Assembly (NCBI RefSeq): GCF_003335585.1
Contig: NZ_QBFD01000029.1
Span: 250,625 to 314,624, forward strand
DNA: 64,000 bases
Direction of reading: 5' to 3'
Source: Sulfitobacter sp. DFL-14
Lineage (GTDB): Bacteria > Pseudomonadota > Alphaproteobacteria > Rhodobacterales > Rhodobacteraceae
Positions 42,220 through 52,223 of the stretch are shown piece after piece. Positions within the stretch are counted from its first letter, which is position 1. The number at the start of each line of letters is the position of its first letter. A model generated the notes under the pieces. The model did no database searches. It was given only the letters and a program-made list of their open reading frames with translations, and was not told where the DNA came from. The translations under genes and the position numbers were made by a program.

Positions 42220-42890
42220 CCCAATATGACACTTTGACCGCCATCCTGCGGGCCCGCTATTCCTGCCGCGCCTTCCGCCCCGATCCGGTGCCGGATGAGA
42301 CCATCGAACAGATCGTCACCGCCGCGCGGCACGTGCCGTCCTGGTGCAATGCCCAGCCCTGGCAGGTCAGCGTGACGCGCGGTGCGGCGACCGACCGCTT
42401 TCGCGACGCGCTGAGCAGGGCCGCAGCCGAAGGTACGCCACCCGCGCCTGATCTTGACTGGCCCAAGGGCTATTCCGGCGCCTATGCCGAACGCCGCCGC
42501 ACCTGCGGGTTCCAACTCTATGACGCGCTGGGGATCGAGAAATCGGACCGCAAGGCGCGGATGGCACAGATGCTGCGCAACTATGCGCTGTTCGATGCGC
42601 CCCATGTGGCAATCATCCATTCCCCGGATGAACTGGGGGCCTATGGGGCGATGGACACCGGCGGCTTTGTCACCGCCTTTACCCTGGCGGCAACAGCTCT
42701 GGGTGTCGCCACCATCCCGCAGGCCGCCATTGCGGCTTATGCGCCCTTGGTAAAGGAGCTGCTGGGGATCGGTGACGACCGTCTGGTGCTCTGCGCGATT
42801 TCCTTTGGCTATGCGGATGAGGATGCGCCCGCGAACCGGTTCCGCACTGAACGGGCCACGCCCGCCGATATCATCGACTGGCAGGACTGA
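42216..42890 (+). CDS. Nitroreductase-family FMN oxidoreductase
   Basis: A 224-residue nitroreductase-fold protein. FMN/NAD(P)H-binding features: [20 protein letters not shown] (residues 12-31), [13 protein letters not shown] (about 39-51) and the C-terminal [20 protein letters not shown] with [12 protein letters not shown]. Such enzymes reduce nitro compounds, quinones or enones; substrate unknown. It is coupled by a 4-base overlap to the zinc-ribbon gene and by a 1-base overlap (TGATG) to dtd, so it is part of a continuous operon joining the stress cluster to a housekeeping gene. Confidence 0.9.
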   Translation: MTQYDTLTAILRARYSCRAFRPDPVPDETIEQIVTAARHVPSWCNAQPWQVSVTRGAATDRFRDALSRAAAEGTPPAPDLDWPKGYSGAYAERRRTCGFQLYDALGIEKSDRKARMAQMLRNYALFDAPHVAIIHSPDELGAYGAMDTGGFVTAFTLAATALGVATIPQAAIAAYAPLVKELLGIGDDRLVLCAISFGYADEDAPANRFRTERATPADIIDWQD

Positions 42891-43336
42891 TGCGCGCGCT
42901 GTTGCAACGGGTGAGCCAGGCCTCCGTTTCCGTGGAAGGCGCGACGGTCGGACAGATCGATGCGGGTCTGCTGATCCTGGTCTGCGCCATGCCGGAGGAT
43001 ACCGAAGCCAGTGCCGAAGCGCTGGCGCTGAAAATCTCCAAACTGCGGCTGTTCAAGGACGAGGCGGGCAAGATGAACCTCAGCCTGGTCCAGACCGGCG
43101 GGGCGGCACTGGTGGTCAGCCAGTTCACCCTTGCCGCAGATACCTCGCGGGGGACGCGGCCCGGATTTTCCTATGCGGCCAAACCTGATCTGGCCCGCGC
43201 GCTATATGAGCATTTCGTGGGCTGCCTTGAGGGGCTGGGTGTCACGACGCAGACCGGCGCATTCGGGGCGGATATGTCGGTGGCACTGGTGAATAACGGG
43301 CCGGTGACGATCTGGCTGGACACGCAAGCGCCTTGA
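42890..43336 (+). CDS. dtd: D-aminoacyl-tRNA deacylase
   Basis: A 148-residue DTD that removes D-amino acids (and glycine from tRNA-Ala) mischarged onto tRNA. The active-site motifs are [19 protein letters not shown] (SQxT, about residues 77-95) and [11 protein letters not shown] (Gly-cisPro, about 134-144). N-terminus [17 protein letters not shown] is typical. Length is normal. It is the last gene of the zinc-ribbon/nitroreductase/dtd run. The 266 bases to the convergent type I secretion operon contain one terminator-like hairpin and no further gene. Confidence 0.96.
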   Translation: MRALLQRVSQASVSVEGATVGQIDAGLLILVCAMPEDTEASAEALALKISKLRLFKDEAGKMNLSLVQTGGAALVVSQFTLAADTSRGTRPGFSYAAKPDLARALYEHFVGCLEGLGVTTQTGAFGADMSVALVNNGPVTIWLDTQAP

Positions 43337-43479
43337 TCCGGCGGGGCCTGGTAATTCTGCGGATATTGACATGAGAGACCGGCCAGATGGTACGCCATCG
43401 GCAATCGGCGTGCTGCCAGCTGGCCGCCGTTCTGTGCCGGGCAGCGGGGCTGTAGCTGTAGGGCGACGTCACCTTTATG

Positions 43480-43509
43480 CAAAAGAAGACATGTCAAAAA
43501 TGACATGTC
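43480..43509 (-). terminator. Probable terminator of the type I secretion operon
   Basis: A perfect 9-base stem GACATGTCA / TGACATGTC (43488-43496, 43501-43509) with a 4-base loop. On the minus strand it is followed by TTCTTTTG. It lies about 95 bases past the HlyD-family stop. Confidence 0.7.
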
Positions 43510-43602
43510 ATCATTTGTTGGATGTGCCGAAACGGCAAAGCAAAATGCCTCGCAATCCGCTGTCGCAGCGCAGGTCGCCCGCCGCACAGAAGAGGCCCAA
43601 TC

Positions 43603-44793
43603 CTATGGCTCGCGGAAAGCCTCGCGCGACTTGTACAAAGGTTTCAGCAGATATTGCAGCACGGTCTTTTCGCCGGTGTGCAATTCCACGCTGGCCTGCA
43701 TCCCCGGCCTGATCTGCAACGACGCCTGCCGTTCCGTCAGATGCGCGGTATCGACCTCGACCGTGACCTTGTAATGCGGGTTGCCATCGGGATCGCGGGA
43801 GCGTTCATCCTTGAAGGTATCGGCCGAAATCAGCTTCACCCGCCCCTTCAGCGTGCCGTAAATCGTGTAATCATAAGCGCTCAGCTTGACCGTCGCCTCC
43901 TGCCCCGGACGCACGCCAGCGATGTTCTCTGGCTTCACCCGCGCCTCGACAAACAATTCCTCATCCAGCGGGATGATCTGCAGTATCTCCTCGCCGGGGC
44001 GCACCACGCCACCGATGGTGGTCACGCTGAGGTTGTTGACGATCCCGCGCATCGGGCTGACCAGAATGGTGCGGTTCAACTGGTCCGTACTGGCCTTGAG
44101 GTTCTGGCGCAGGGTGCTGAGTTCCTTGAGCACATCGGAATATTCCTGCGCCCGGTCCAGCTCCGATTGGGTCACGATCTCATCATATTTGATGCGGGCG
44201 TCCGCATGGACCTTGCGGGCACGGGTGGCCTCGATCATCGACACGATCTTGCGCTCCAGCAGATCATCCATCAACTGCCGTTCCTTGGTGGCTTCGGCCA
44301 GAACCCGCTTTGCCCCCTCGGTCCGGGAAACAAAGTCGGATTGCCGCGCCTGCAAGAGCGCGCGTTCAGAGGCCACGATATCCGGCGTGCGGGCGGCCAA
44401 TGCCCCCGGCACGGTGAAATCGAACTGGCCCGCCAGTTCCGCCTCCAGCCGCAGGCGGCGGATTTCGAAGGCCGAGATCTGGTCGCGCAGGTCATCGACC
44501 GAGGATTTGAACTGTGTCCCATGCAGGCGCGCCAGCACATCGCCCTTTTCCACCACGTCCCCCTCACCCACTGCCAGTTCGGCCAGGATGCCGCCCTCAA
44601 GGTTCTGGATGATCTGTGGGCGCGAGGAGGAAATCATCGACCCTTCCGCGCGCACGATCTCATCGACCCAGGCAAAGGCCGCCCAGATCACGAAAACCAG
44701 CACCGCCGCACCGCACAGCCAGATCACCGCAGAAGGTCCGCGCATCTCGCGGCCCAGTTGCGCCTCTAGCTGGGTCGGGTTCACAAAGGTCAT
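43603..44793 (-). CDS. Type I secretion periplasmic adaptor (HlyD family)
   Basis: A 396-residue membrane fusion protein. One N-terminal membrane helix (about residues 20-42) follows a short cytosolic tail (PTQLEAQLGREMRGP). A lipoyl/barrel-sandwich half (GGILAELAVGEGDVVEKGDV) comes next, then a long coiled-coil hairpin (about 95-245) and the beta-barrel with TILVSPMRGIVNNLSVTTIGGVVRPGEE-type sequence. It links the inner-membrane ABC exporter to TolC. The start overlaps the ABC gene stop by four bases. Last gene of the adhesin/TolC/ABC/HlyD unit; LapC-like proteins are the closest functional analogues. Confidence 0.93.
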   Translation of the reverse strand: MTFVNPTQLEAQLGREMRGPSAVIWLCGAAVLVFVIWAAFAWVDEIVRAEGSMISSSRPQIIQNLEGGILAELAVGEGDVVEKGDVLARLHGTQFKSSVDDLRDQISAFEIRRLRLEAELAGQFDFTVPGALAARTPDIVASERALLQARQSDFVSRTEGAKRVLAEATKERQLMDDLLERKIVSMIEATRARKVHADARIKYDEIVTQSELDRAQEYSDVLKELSTLRQNLKASTDQLNRTILVSPMRGIVNNLSVTTIGGVVRPGEEILQIIPLDEELFVEARVKPENIAGVRPGQEATVKLSAYDYTIYGTLKGRVKLISADTFKDERSRDPDGNPHYKVTVEVDTAHLTERQASLQIRPGMQASVELHTGEKTVLQYLLKPLYKSREAFREP

Positions 44794-47021
44794 GCGGCAT
44801 GCCCCTTACTCTTGCTGGCAATATGGTGCAGCACCTTGTCCTTGGGGCCGTCGATGGTCATCCGCCCCGCCTGAAGCACCATGGTGCGGTTGGTCAGCGC
44901 CAGGATCGGCGCGCGGTGTGTCGCGATGATGGCCGTGCGACCCGCCATCCAGCCCTGCAACCGGGCCACCAGGGTGGCCTCAAGGGTCTGGTCCAGGGCC
45001 GCGGTCGGCTCGTCCAGCAGGCAGATCTTCGGATCCTGCAACCACAGCCGTGCCCAACCGATGGACTGGCGCTGACCGATGCTCAGCCCCGCACCATTGT
45101 CCTTGATTTCCAGGTCCAGCCCCTTGGGATGCGCCTGCACAAAGGGGCCAAGCCCCGCAAATTCCAGCGCCTTCATCAGGCGGGTGTCGTCGCGTTCCAG
45201 CATCGTCAGGTTTAGGTTGTCGCGCAGGGTGCCCGCGAACAGCCGCACATCCTGCCCCAGATAGCCGATCAGCCGCCGCAGATCGCGGGGCTCGATCTGG
45301 GTCATCTCCGTGCCGTCGATCAACACCCGCCCCGTTGCGGGCGCATAAAGCCCGCTCATCAGTTTCAGTAGAGAGGATTTGCCCGAGCCATTGGCCCCCA
45401 GCACGGCAACCTTTTGCCCCGGCAGGATCGCCAGACCTTTTATGTCGACGATCGGCGCGCCGTCGTCCTCGTAGCGGAAGGTCACATCGTGAAATTCGAA
45501 ATGCCCTTTCAGCGCCTCACGCCGCAGATAGCTGCGGGTCTCATCGGCATCCTGCGGCGCCTGGGCCACCGCCTCCAGCCCGTCGAGGGCCGATTTCACA
45601 TTGCCCCAGCGCGCCATCGTGCCGGCAAGCTGGGTCAGCGGCGCCAGCGTGCGCCCGGTGAGGATGCCCACGGCAATGATCGAACCCACGGTGAATTCAC
45701 CGGCAAAGACCAGATAGGTCCCCATGATCACCGCCGTGACATAGGTGGCCTGCTGCACCCCCTGGCTCCAGAAGGTCAGCATCGAGGCCAGCTTGCGCTG
45801 CTCGGAGGATTTCATCGCCGAGAGCGTGTTCAGCTCGGACCACAGCCGCATCACGCGATCCTCGCCGCGTTGGGTCTTGAGCGTGTCCAGCTCGAATATC
45901 GTCTCATGCAGCAGGCGCGAGGATTTCGCCGATGCGCCCTGGGTTTCCTGGGTCAGCCGGATCATCCGCTTTTGCAGGAAGAACCCCGGCACCACCATCA
46001 GGATGCCCCCCAGCACCAGCACCCAGACAACATTGCCCGCGATGCTGGCCACGAGGAACAGAAAGACAAAGATGAACGGCAGATCCGCCAGCGTGCCCAC
46101 GGTCGAGGCGGTAAAGAACTCCCGCACCGACCCGAATTCGCGCATGGCGGAGAAGACCTGGTTCGGGGCCTGCCCCCGGTTGTCCGAGCGCATGCCCAGG
46201 ATGCGCCCCATCAGGATCTGCAGCACCCCCAGTTCGATCTGGCGTCCCGCCCCGTCCATCAGCCGGGCGCGGGCGATCTTGATGAAAGCCTCCATCAGCA
46301 GGGCAAGGCCCGCCCCTGCGGCCAGCACCCAGAGCGTCGCTTCGGATTGATGCGGGATCACCCGGTCATAGACCTGCAGGGAAAACAGGGCCACCGCCAC
46401 CGCCAGCAGGTTCGCCACGAAGGAGCCCACCGCGACCTCCGCCATCTGGCGGCGAAAGCGTTCGAACTGGCCCCAGAACCAATGGGCGGGTTTTGAATCC
46501 GTCCTGTGGGTCTCCGCCACTTTTTTCAGCGGCGCTTCGGCGCGCACGATCATGCCCGCAAAGAAGGGCTGGAACTCGGCAACCGGCACCTGCGCGCGGT
46601 TGTCCGTGCAGGTCTGGTCAAAGACGATCAGATCGCCGCGCGACTGCCCCAGCACCAGCAGAACCTGTCCCGATGTCATATAGGCCAGCGCGGGCCAGAG
46701 CGCGGGCGTGACGCTTTCCACTTTGGCGACCTGTGCCAGCAGACCCAGAGATTTCAGCCCATGGCTGATCGCCGCGGCCTCTGCTGCCGGCCCCGCGCCT
46801 TCGCGTGTCACGCTGCCGATGCTCTCGAAGAGATCACGCGCAACGGCGTCGACCCCCAGCAATCCGGCATAGGTCGTGGCCAGCCGCGCACGGGCCGCGA
46901 TACGGTCCTCGAACCGGTTGGCATTCTGGGCGCGGGCCACGACAGCAACGGGATTTGCCGGGGCAATGCGACCCTGATTTCCATTGGTGATGGTCAGGGT
47001 AAAGGCGCGCTTGTCGGTCAA
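44790..47021 (-). CDS. Type I secretion ABC transporter (LapB-like)
   Basis: A 743-residue exporter. An N-terminal C39-like domain (about 30-160) has no Cys/His catalytic pair, so it is a docking rather than a protease domain. Six membrane helices span about 200-470. The ATPase carries Walker A LGANGSGKSSLLKLMSG (about 540), Walker B KICLLDEPTAALD (about 655) and H-loop IIATHRAP. The signature reads LSIGQRQ, with Ile for the first Gly of LSGGQ, a variation also seen in some LapB-type exporters. It powers secretion of the neighbouring 1268-residue adhesin. Overlaps tolC and hlyD genes by four bases each. Confidence 0.93.
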   Translation of the reverse strand: MTDKRAFTLTITNGNQGRIAPANPVAVVARAQNANRFEDRIAARARLATTYAGLLGVDAVARDLFESIGSVTREGAGPAAEAAAISHGLKSLGLLAQVAKVESVTPALWPALAYMTSGQVLLVLGQSRGDLIVFDQTCTDNRAQVPVAEFQPFFAGMIVRAEAPLKKVAETHRTDSKPAHWFWGQFERFRRQMAEVAVGSFVANLLAVAVALFSLQVYDRVIPHQSEATLWVLAAGAGLALLMEAFIKIARARLMDGAGRQIELGVLQILMGRILGMRSDNRGQAPNQVFSAMREFGSVREFFTASTVGTLADLPFIFVFLFLVASIAGNVVWVLVLGGILMVVPGFFLQKRMIRLTQETQGASAKSSRLLHETIFELDTLKTQRGEDRVMRLWSELNTLSAMKSSEQRKLASMLTFWSQGVQQATYVTAVIMGTYLVFAGEFTVGSIIAVGILTGRTLAPLTQLAGTMARWGNVKSALDGLEAVAQAPQDADETRSYLRREALKGHFEFHDVTFRYEDDGAPIVDIKGLAILPGQKVAVLGANGSGKSSLLKLMSGLYAPATGRVLIDGTEMTQIEPRDLRRLIGYLGQDVRLFAGTLRDNLNLTMLERDDTRLMKALEFAGLGPFVQAHPKGLDLEIKDNGAGLSIGQRQSIGWARLWLQDPKICLLDEPTAALDQTLEATLVARLQGWMAGRTAIIATHRAPILALTNRTMVLQAGRMTIDGPKDKVLHHIASKSKGHAA

Positions 47022-48340
47022 ATCTGATCCCCGTCCGCCAGCACGCCCAGAAGTCTGGCCATATCCAGCCGCAGCCGCACCACCTCGTATTTCAGGCTGA
47101 CCTCGGCCTGCTGCTGGCGGGCAAAGGTCTCGTAGACGCCCACCACGTCCATGACCTGCCGCTGGCCCGCATCATATTGCTGTTGAAAGAGATCAAGGTT
47201 CCCCCTGGCCTGCGCCGTGAGGCGGGCAGCCTCCCCGGCCTGGCGCGATTTCGCGGCAATCTGGCTTTCCAGTTTTCGCAAGCTGCGGGCGGAATCCTCC
47301 TGCGCCTGGGCGACCCGGCGGGCGGCAGTTTCCTTGGCGGCCTCGATGGCCTTCAGCGTGGCACCGGTGCCAAAACCGATCAGGCTGTCGGTGGTCACCC
47401 GCATGCCCACATTGGTGCTGTCCCCGACGGTGCCCCCGGCAGAAAGCCCCGGCAGCTGGCCCGCGCGTTCAACCTTGGCCCTTGCGATGCTGCGGGTTTT
47501 CTCCGCCTCGGCCAGCACCACAGGCAGCGGCTGAGCCGCATCGGCGCTGACTGCAAGCTCCGGGACGCCGCGCAGCCCGGAAACCGGCTGGATCGCCATT
47601 GCGTTCAATTCTGCCAGGGATGTCCGCGCAAGTTCCGCATTGGCGGTCTGGGTGGCGCGGGTCTCGGCCAGTTTCTGGCGCAGGATGTTGAGGTCGGACA
47701 TATCCGATACGCCACCGCGCACCCGCTCACCCATGACATATTCGAAATGCCCCATATCGCGCAGCGCCGCCTCTGACAGCGTCGCTTTCTCGCGCGCTTC
47801 GGCGGCGGTGACATAAAGCGTCAGCCCGGTGTGAACACGGTCGTTGGTGTCAACCGCAAGGGTCACGGCCGCGACCTCGACATCGGCAATGGCGAATTCG
47901 CGCTCGCCCTTCTTGCGGCCATTGTCGAACAGAACCTGATCCACCACCAGGTTGGCCACCACCGACCCCAGCGAGGTCAGGCTGATGTCAGGCCCGATGC
48001 GCGGCAGCCAGTTCTTGCTTGCCGCTTCGGAGCGCAGGCGCGCGGCGCGCAGCTCCGCTTCCGCCGTGCGGGAATTGGCGGCCAGGACCGCCTTTGCCAC
48101 CTGGTCGAAACTGCTGCCCGGCAGCAGGGCAGAGCGTCGCGCGGCCAAGCCCTGGATGATCTGGCTTTCGGCGTTCACTTCCTCGCTGTGGGTCTTCCGG
48201 CCCGGCGCCAGCGGATCGGCGAACCTGGTGCGCGAAACGATGTTGTCCGCCACCCAGCCATTTCCCATGTCGGAAAGACAGCCCGACAGGGTGACTGCAA
48301 TCGCGCAGGCCCCGAAAGCCCCTTTTACACCGTATGTCAT
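47018..48340 (-). CDS. TolC-family outer-membrane lipoprotein
   Basis: A 440-residue outer-membrane factor. Signal peptide with lipobox LSGC (Cys about 21, MTYGVKGAFGACAIAVTLSG). Two repeats of TolC-type long helices (for example RTAEAELRAARLRSEAASKN near residue 95 and RRVAQAQEDSARSLRKLESQ near 345). The protein forms the trimeric duct for the type I system encoded with it. Its start lies 77 bases after the adhesin stop; its stop overlaps the ABC gene start. LapE-like role inferred from operon position. Confidence 0.92.
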   Translation of the reverse strand: MTYGVKGAFGACAIAVTLSGCLSDMGNGWVADNIVSRTRFADPLAPGRKTHSEEVNAESQIIQGLAARRSALLPGSSFDQVAKAVLAANSRTAEAELRAARLRSEAASKNWLPRIGPDISLTSLGSVVANLVVDQVLFDNGRKKGEREFAIADVEVAAVTLAVDTNDRVHTGLTLYVTAAEAREKATLSEAALRDMGHFEYVMGERVRGGVSDMSDLNILRQKLAETRATQTANAELARTSLAELNAMAIQPVSGLRGVPELAVSADAAQPLPVVLAEAEKTRSIARAKVERAGQLPGLSAGGTVGDSTNVGMRVTTDSLIGFGTGATLKAIEAAKETAARRVAQAQEDSARSLRKLESQIAAKSRQAGEAARLTAQARGNLDLFQQQYDAGQRQVMDVVGVYETFARQQQAEVSLKYEVVRLRLDMARLLGVLADGDQI

Positions 48341-48416
48341 GCCCTGCCCTCAATAGCCGGTTCGTTCCGGGGGCGCGGGTCATTTGCCGCCCGCGCCTCC
48401 CTGGTCGTTTTTCGGC

Positions 48417-51400
48417 TCAGATCACCACTGTCACATCGTCGTCGATGTAAAGCGTGCCCTCCTCGCCCAAGGTATAGATGTCATAGCTCTGACCGTCGCG
48501 GATGGTGGACCCGGCACGCACCGCACCGGTGACCGTCACCGTATCATCGGCACCGCCGTCGATCTGCAACTCGTTGGTGTTGGAGGACAGGTCCAGCAGC
48601 GTCGCCTCGTTGATCGTCAGATTGCCTTCCTCGGCAAAGCTCAGATCAATGGTTTCGATGTTGTAATCGCCCAGCACATCCGAATTCAGCGCAACCTCGG
48701 AGTTCACGGATTCGTCGTCCAGCACCACATAGGTGCCGGATGTATTGCCCGCAGCATCCGTGGCGGTGATCACCAGATGCGATCCGTCCGGGACCTGGGT
48801 GCCGAACTGGAAGTTGGTCTCGTTGATCTGCGGGATATCCACGGATGTGGCGTCGACCTCGGTCACCGTGCCGTTGTTGTTGACCTGGTGGACCTCGATC
48901 ATGTCGTCGTTGATCTCCGTCGAAATGCCCCGGATGCCGTCGCCGTCGCGGGTGTAGGAAGCGATGACCGGCCCTTCGGGCGCATCGGTGTCGATGGCCA
49001 GGGTGTCCGACAGGGTTGCCACGTTGCCGACAGCATCGGTCGCGGTGACCACGATTGCCGCGTCGTAGGTGCCCATGCGCATCGCGCCCGGCGGAATGGT
49101 CAGAGACCAGTTGCCGGCCGCATCGACGGTTGCGCTGTGGTTCGCCCCGTCAAAGTTGACCACGACCGTTGAACCCGCCTCGACCTGACCACCCAGGTCA
49201 ATGCCGGTGGCGGCCTCGGCAGCAGAGGCGACGTTGTCGGCCCCGCCCCCGGTTTCGGTCATGTTCAGCGGTACCACCTCGGTGTCGATGCGGATGCTGT
49301 CGGTCACGGTGGCGGTATTGCCCGCGGCATCCGTGGCCTGGACCGAGACATCGGCGTCATAGGTGCCCTGGGCGATCTGGCTGGCGGCATATTCGGCGAT
49401 CCAGTTGCCATTGGCATCGACCACCGCGTTCACCGCCACGCCGTTCAGGGTGACCACAACAGAGGTGGAGCCGATCTCGGTCGTGCCGGTGATCTGCACA
49501 CCGCCCCCGTCGGTGCGTTCCAGCCCGTTGATCACCCCGTCGCCTTCGACGATCTCGGCATTGATGCTCAGGTTGTCCACCCGGGTGTCGACGGCCACGC
49601 TGTCCACGGCCTCCAGCAGGTTGCCCGCGCTGTCGGTGGTGGTGGCGTGGATATCGGCGGCATAGACGCCGGGCGCAACTTCACCTGCGGCGAAGTTCGC
49701 GGTCCAGTTGCCTGCCGCATCGGTGGTCACGGTATGGCTGACGCCTGCCATGGTCACGGTCACCAGCGCGCCGGGGTTCGAGGTGCCGTTCAGCACGACG
49801 CCGTCGCTGGCCTCTGCCTCGTTCACCACATCGTCGCCTTCGACAGGTGCGGAAGAGATCGTGAGGATGCCTGCATCCCGGTCGATCTCCACGTCCTGCG
49901 TGATGGTCTCCACATTGCCTGCCGCATCGGTGGCGACGGCGGTCATGACTGCGGTTTGCGCACCACCCGGAATTTCGGAGGAAGCGAAGGTGACCGTCCA
50001 GGTCCCGTCCGCCGCAACCGTCGCGGCATGGGTGGCAGAGCCAAGCGTGACAAGAACGGTCGAGCCCGGCTCTGTGGTGCCGGTCATGACAAGATCCTGC
50101 AAGGCTTCTTCGATGTTGATCACGCCATCCGCGCCGCCGGTTGTCCCGGTAAAGCCAAAGTCGCGCACCAGCGTGTCGATCTCGACCTCGCCGCTGGCTG
50201 TGGAGGTATTGCCGAAGCTGTCCGTCGCCACGGCGGTCACGGTCGCGCTTACCTCGCCGGTGGGAATTTCACCCGCCGCGAAATCGCAGGTCCAGTTGCC
50301 ATCCGCATCGACTGTCGCCTGATGGGTGCCGGTGCCGAAGGTGACCATGACAGTTGATCCGGGCTGCGCCGTGCCGGTCAGGGTCACACCGTCCTGGCGT
50401 TCCTCTGCGTTGACGGTGCCGTCGCCTTCGACATTGTCGGTGTCGATGGTGACATCCGTCACGGTATCGACCACCAGAACATCCGAAACACTGGTGCTGT
50501 TGCCATAGGCGTCGGTTGTGACGATCTGAACATCCGTGCTGTATTCACCGGACTGCAGCGTGCCCGCCGCCCATGTGACCGACCATGTGCCATCTGCGGA
50601 AACCGTGGTGCTTTGCGCGATGCCCGCGATTGTCACCACGACGGAGGCGCCCGCCTCCCCCGTGCCGGTCAGCGTGACGCCATCGGCAAAGCTGGTGGCG
50701 TTGAAGAAATCGTCAACCGACTGGGTGCCGCTGGTGACCGTGATGCCGGGGGCGATCGTGTCGATCTGCACCTCGCCCGTGGCCGAGGTCGCATTGCCAT
50801 AGGCATCTGTCGCCACCGCCGTGATGGTCGCCATCAGCTTGCCCGTGGGCACCTCGCCCGCGACAAAGACCGCGCTCCAGGTGCCTTCGGCTGTGGCGGT
50901 CACCGTCTGGGTGCCGGTGCCGAATGTGACCACCACAGTGGCCCCTGCATCCGCAGTGCCCGTGACAGTCACGCCGTCGTCATGCTCTTCGGCGTTCACC
51001 ACGCCGTCACCGCCAATGATATCGGTGTCGATGGTGACGTTGACGACAGTATCCACGACCAGCACATCGGTGATGGTATTGGTGTTGCCGAATGCGTCAG
51101 AGGTCCAGACGGTCACATCGGTGGTATATTCGCCCGCCTCCAGCGTGCCGCTTTCCCAGGTGACGGACCAGGTGCCATCCTCGGCCACGGTAGTCGCCTG
51201 CTCAATGCCCGCGATGGTCACGACGACGGCCGCGCCAGCCTCGCCCGTGCCGGTGACGGTCACACCGTCATCAAAGCCTTCGGCGTTGAAATAATCATCC
51301 ACCGACTGGGTGCCCGATGTCACCTCGATCTGCGGCGGGGTTGTGTCGATCACATATTCCGGCCCGTCCAGGACCGTGCTTTCGCCCTCGGTGGTGACGG

Positions 51401-52223
51401 TAACCTCGGCTTCATAGGTGCCGTCGGGCGGAAAATTCTCGTCTTCGAAGACCGCTTCGAAAACGCCGTCTTCGTCGATGATCGTTTCGACCTGCTGGTC
51501 CCCCAGGGTGACGATGACGGTACTGCCCGGTTCGCCACCGCCGGTGATCACCACCTGATGCGGCGCTGAATCGTCGCCGCCAATGTCGCTGGAACTGTCC
51601 GCGTCATCCACATAGGGCGCCGCCGGACCAGTGCCGCCGCCGGTGCCGCCTGTGCCATCCGTACCTTCGCCCGCAGTGTTACCCCCGTTGGAACTGCCGC
51701 CGCCAAGACCGCCAAGCACTGCCGCGCCGCCGACAGCTGCTGCCGCAGCGCCCGCGCCACCGCCCAGCAATCCGCCACCCAGAAGCGGTGCCGCGAACAT
51801 CGACACTTCATCGTCGGCTGCTGCCGCATTGGCCGCCACTTCGGTGCGGCCCAGATAGATCAGATCGTCAGAGGGGCTCCACTTGCCCCATTCTTCCGTC
51901 GGCCCGTATTGCGCGTAAAGCTCTCCGCTGCCCGCGTCGACCAGCGAGACTTCGTTCAGATACCCGTCCGCCGAGATGAACAGCCGGTTCGCCGCACCCG
52001 ATGCGTTGAAGTAATTCTCGATCATGATGACCCGGCCATCGGCCAGTGTCAGCACCAGATCATTGTCCGCACGCTGCTGCCCGGCCAGATCGGTCTGTCT
52101 GAGATTTAGGGAAATTTCCTGACCTGATCCGGCCTGGATGACATGACTTTTCGCCTCTGAGGCGACAACACCACGCTGCAATCCGCCCGCGTTATCGCGG
52201 ACGACGAAATCTATCGTCTTCAT
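48417..52223 (-). CDS. Large Ig-repeat adhesin with BapA-type prefix, type I secretion substrate
   Basis: A 1268-residue secreted adhesin. The BapA-prefix-like domain (residues 1-125) begins MKTIDFVVRDNAGGLQRGVV. A Gly/Ala hydrophobic linker (about 140-200, with GGGLLGGGAGAAAAAVGG) probably acts as membrane retention/stop region. About ten Ig-like (Big-type) modules of 95-105 residues follow, each with DGTW.V.F and ATDAxGN motifs and ending VxVDT or IDT. The last 100 residues (ending YDIYTLGEEGTLYIDDDVTV) form the type I secretion signal module. No RTX nonapeptides and no Cys. It heads the operon with its own exporter. LapD/LapG-type release factors are not in the window. Confidence 0.92.
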   Translation of the reverse strand: MKTIDFVVRDNAGGLQRGVVASEAKSHVIQAGSGQEISLNLRQTDLAGQQRADNDLVLTLADGRVIMIENYFNASGAANRLFISADGYLNEVSLVDAGSGELYAQYGPTEEWGKWSPSDDLIYLGRTEVAANAAAADDEVSMFAAPLLGGGLLGGGAGAAAAAVGGAAVLGGLGGGSSNGGNTAGEGTDGTGGTGGGTGPAAPYVDDADSSSDIGGDDSAPHQVVITGGGEPGSTVIVTLGDQQVETIIDEDGVFEAVFEDENFPPDGTYEAEVTVTTEGESTVLDGPEYVIDTTPPQIEVTSGTQSVDDYFNAEGFDDGVTVTGTGEAGAAVVVTIAGIEQATTVAEDGTWSVTWESGTLEAGEYTTDVTVWTSDAFGNTNTITDVLVVDTVVNVTIDTDIIGGDGVVNAEEHDDGVTVTGTADAGATVVVTFGTGTQTVTATAEGTWSAVFVAGEVPTGKLMATITAVATDAYGNATSATGEVQIDTIAPGITVTSGTQSVDDFFNATSFADGVTLTGTGEAGASVVVTIAGIAQSTTVSADGTWSVTWAAGTLQSGEYSTDVQIVTTDAYGNSTSVSDVLVVDTVTDVTIDTDNVEGDGTVNAEERQDGVTLTGTAQPGSTVMVTFGTGTHQATVDADGNWTCDFAAGEIPTGEVSATVTAVATDSFGNTSTASGEVEIDTLVRDFGFTGTTGGADGVINIEEALQDLVMTGTTEPGSTVLVTLGSATHAATVAADGTWTVTFASSEIPGGAQTAVMTAVATDAAGNVETITQDVEIDRDAGILTISSAPVEGDDVVNEAEASDGVVLNGTSNPGALVTVTMAGVSHTVTTDAAGNWTANFAAGEVAPGVYAADIHATTTDSAGNLLEAVDSVAVDTRVDNLSINAEIVEGDGVINGLERTDGGGVQITGTTEIGSTSVVVTLNGVAVNAVVDANGNWIAEYAASQIAQGTYDADVSVQATDAAGNTATVTDSIRIDTEVVPLNMTETGGGADNVASAAEAATGIDLGGQVEAGSTVVVNFDGANHSATVDAAGNWSLTIPPGAMRMGTYDAAIVVTATDAVGNVATLSDTLAIDTDAPEGPVIASYTRDGDGIRGISTEINDDMIEVHQVNNNGTVTEVDATSVDIPQINETNFQFGTQVPDGSHLVITATDAAGNTSGTYVVLDDESVNSEVALNSDVLGDYNIETIDLSFAEEGNLTINEATLLDLSSNTNELQIDGGADDTVTVTGAVRAGSTIRDGQSYDIYTLGEEGTLYIDDDVTVVI

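Noticed and set aside
48733..51858. Long plus-strand frames opposite the adhesin gene
   Set aside because: They are antisense shadows of the repetitive high-GC adhesin; the minus frame has the coherent domain structure and operon context.
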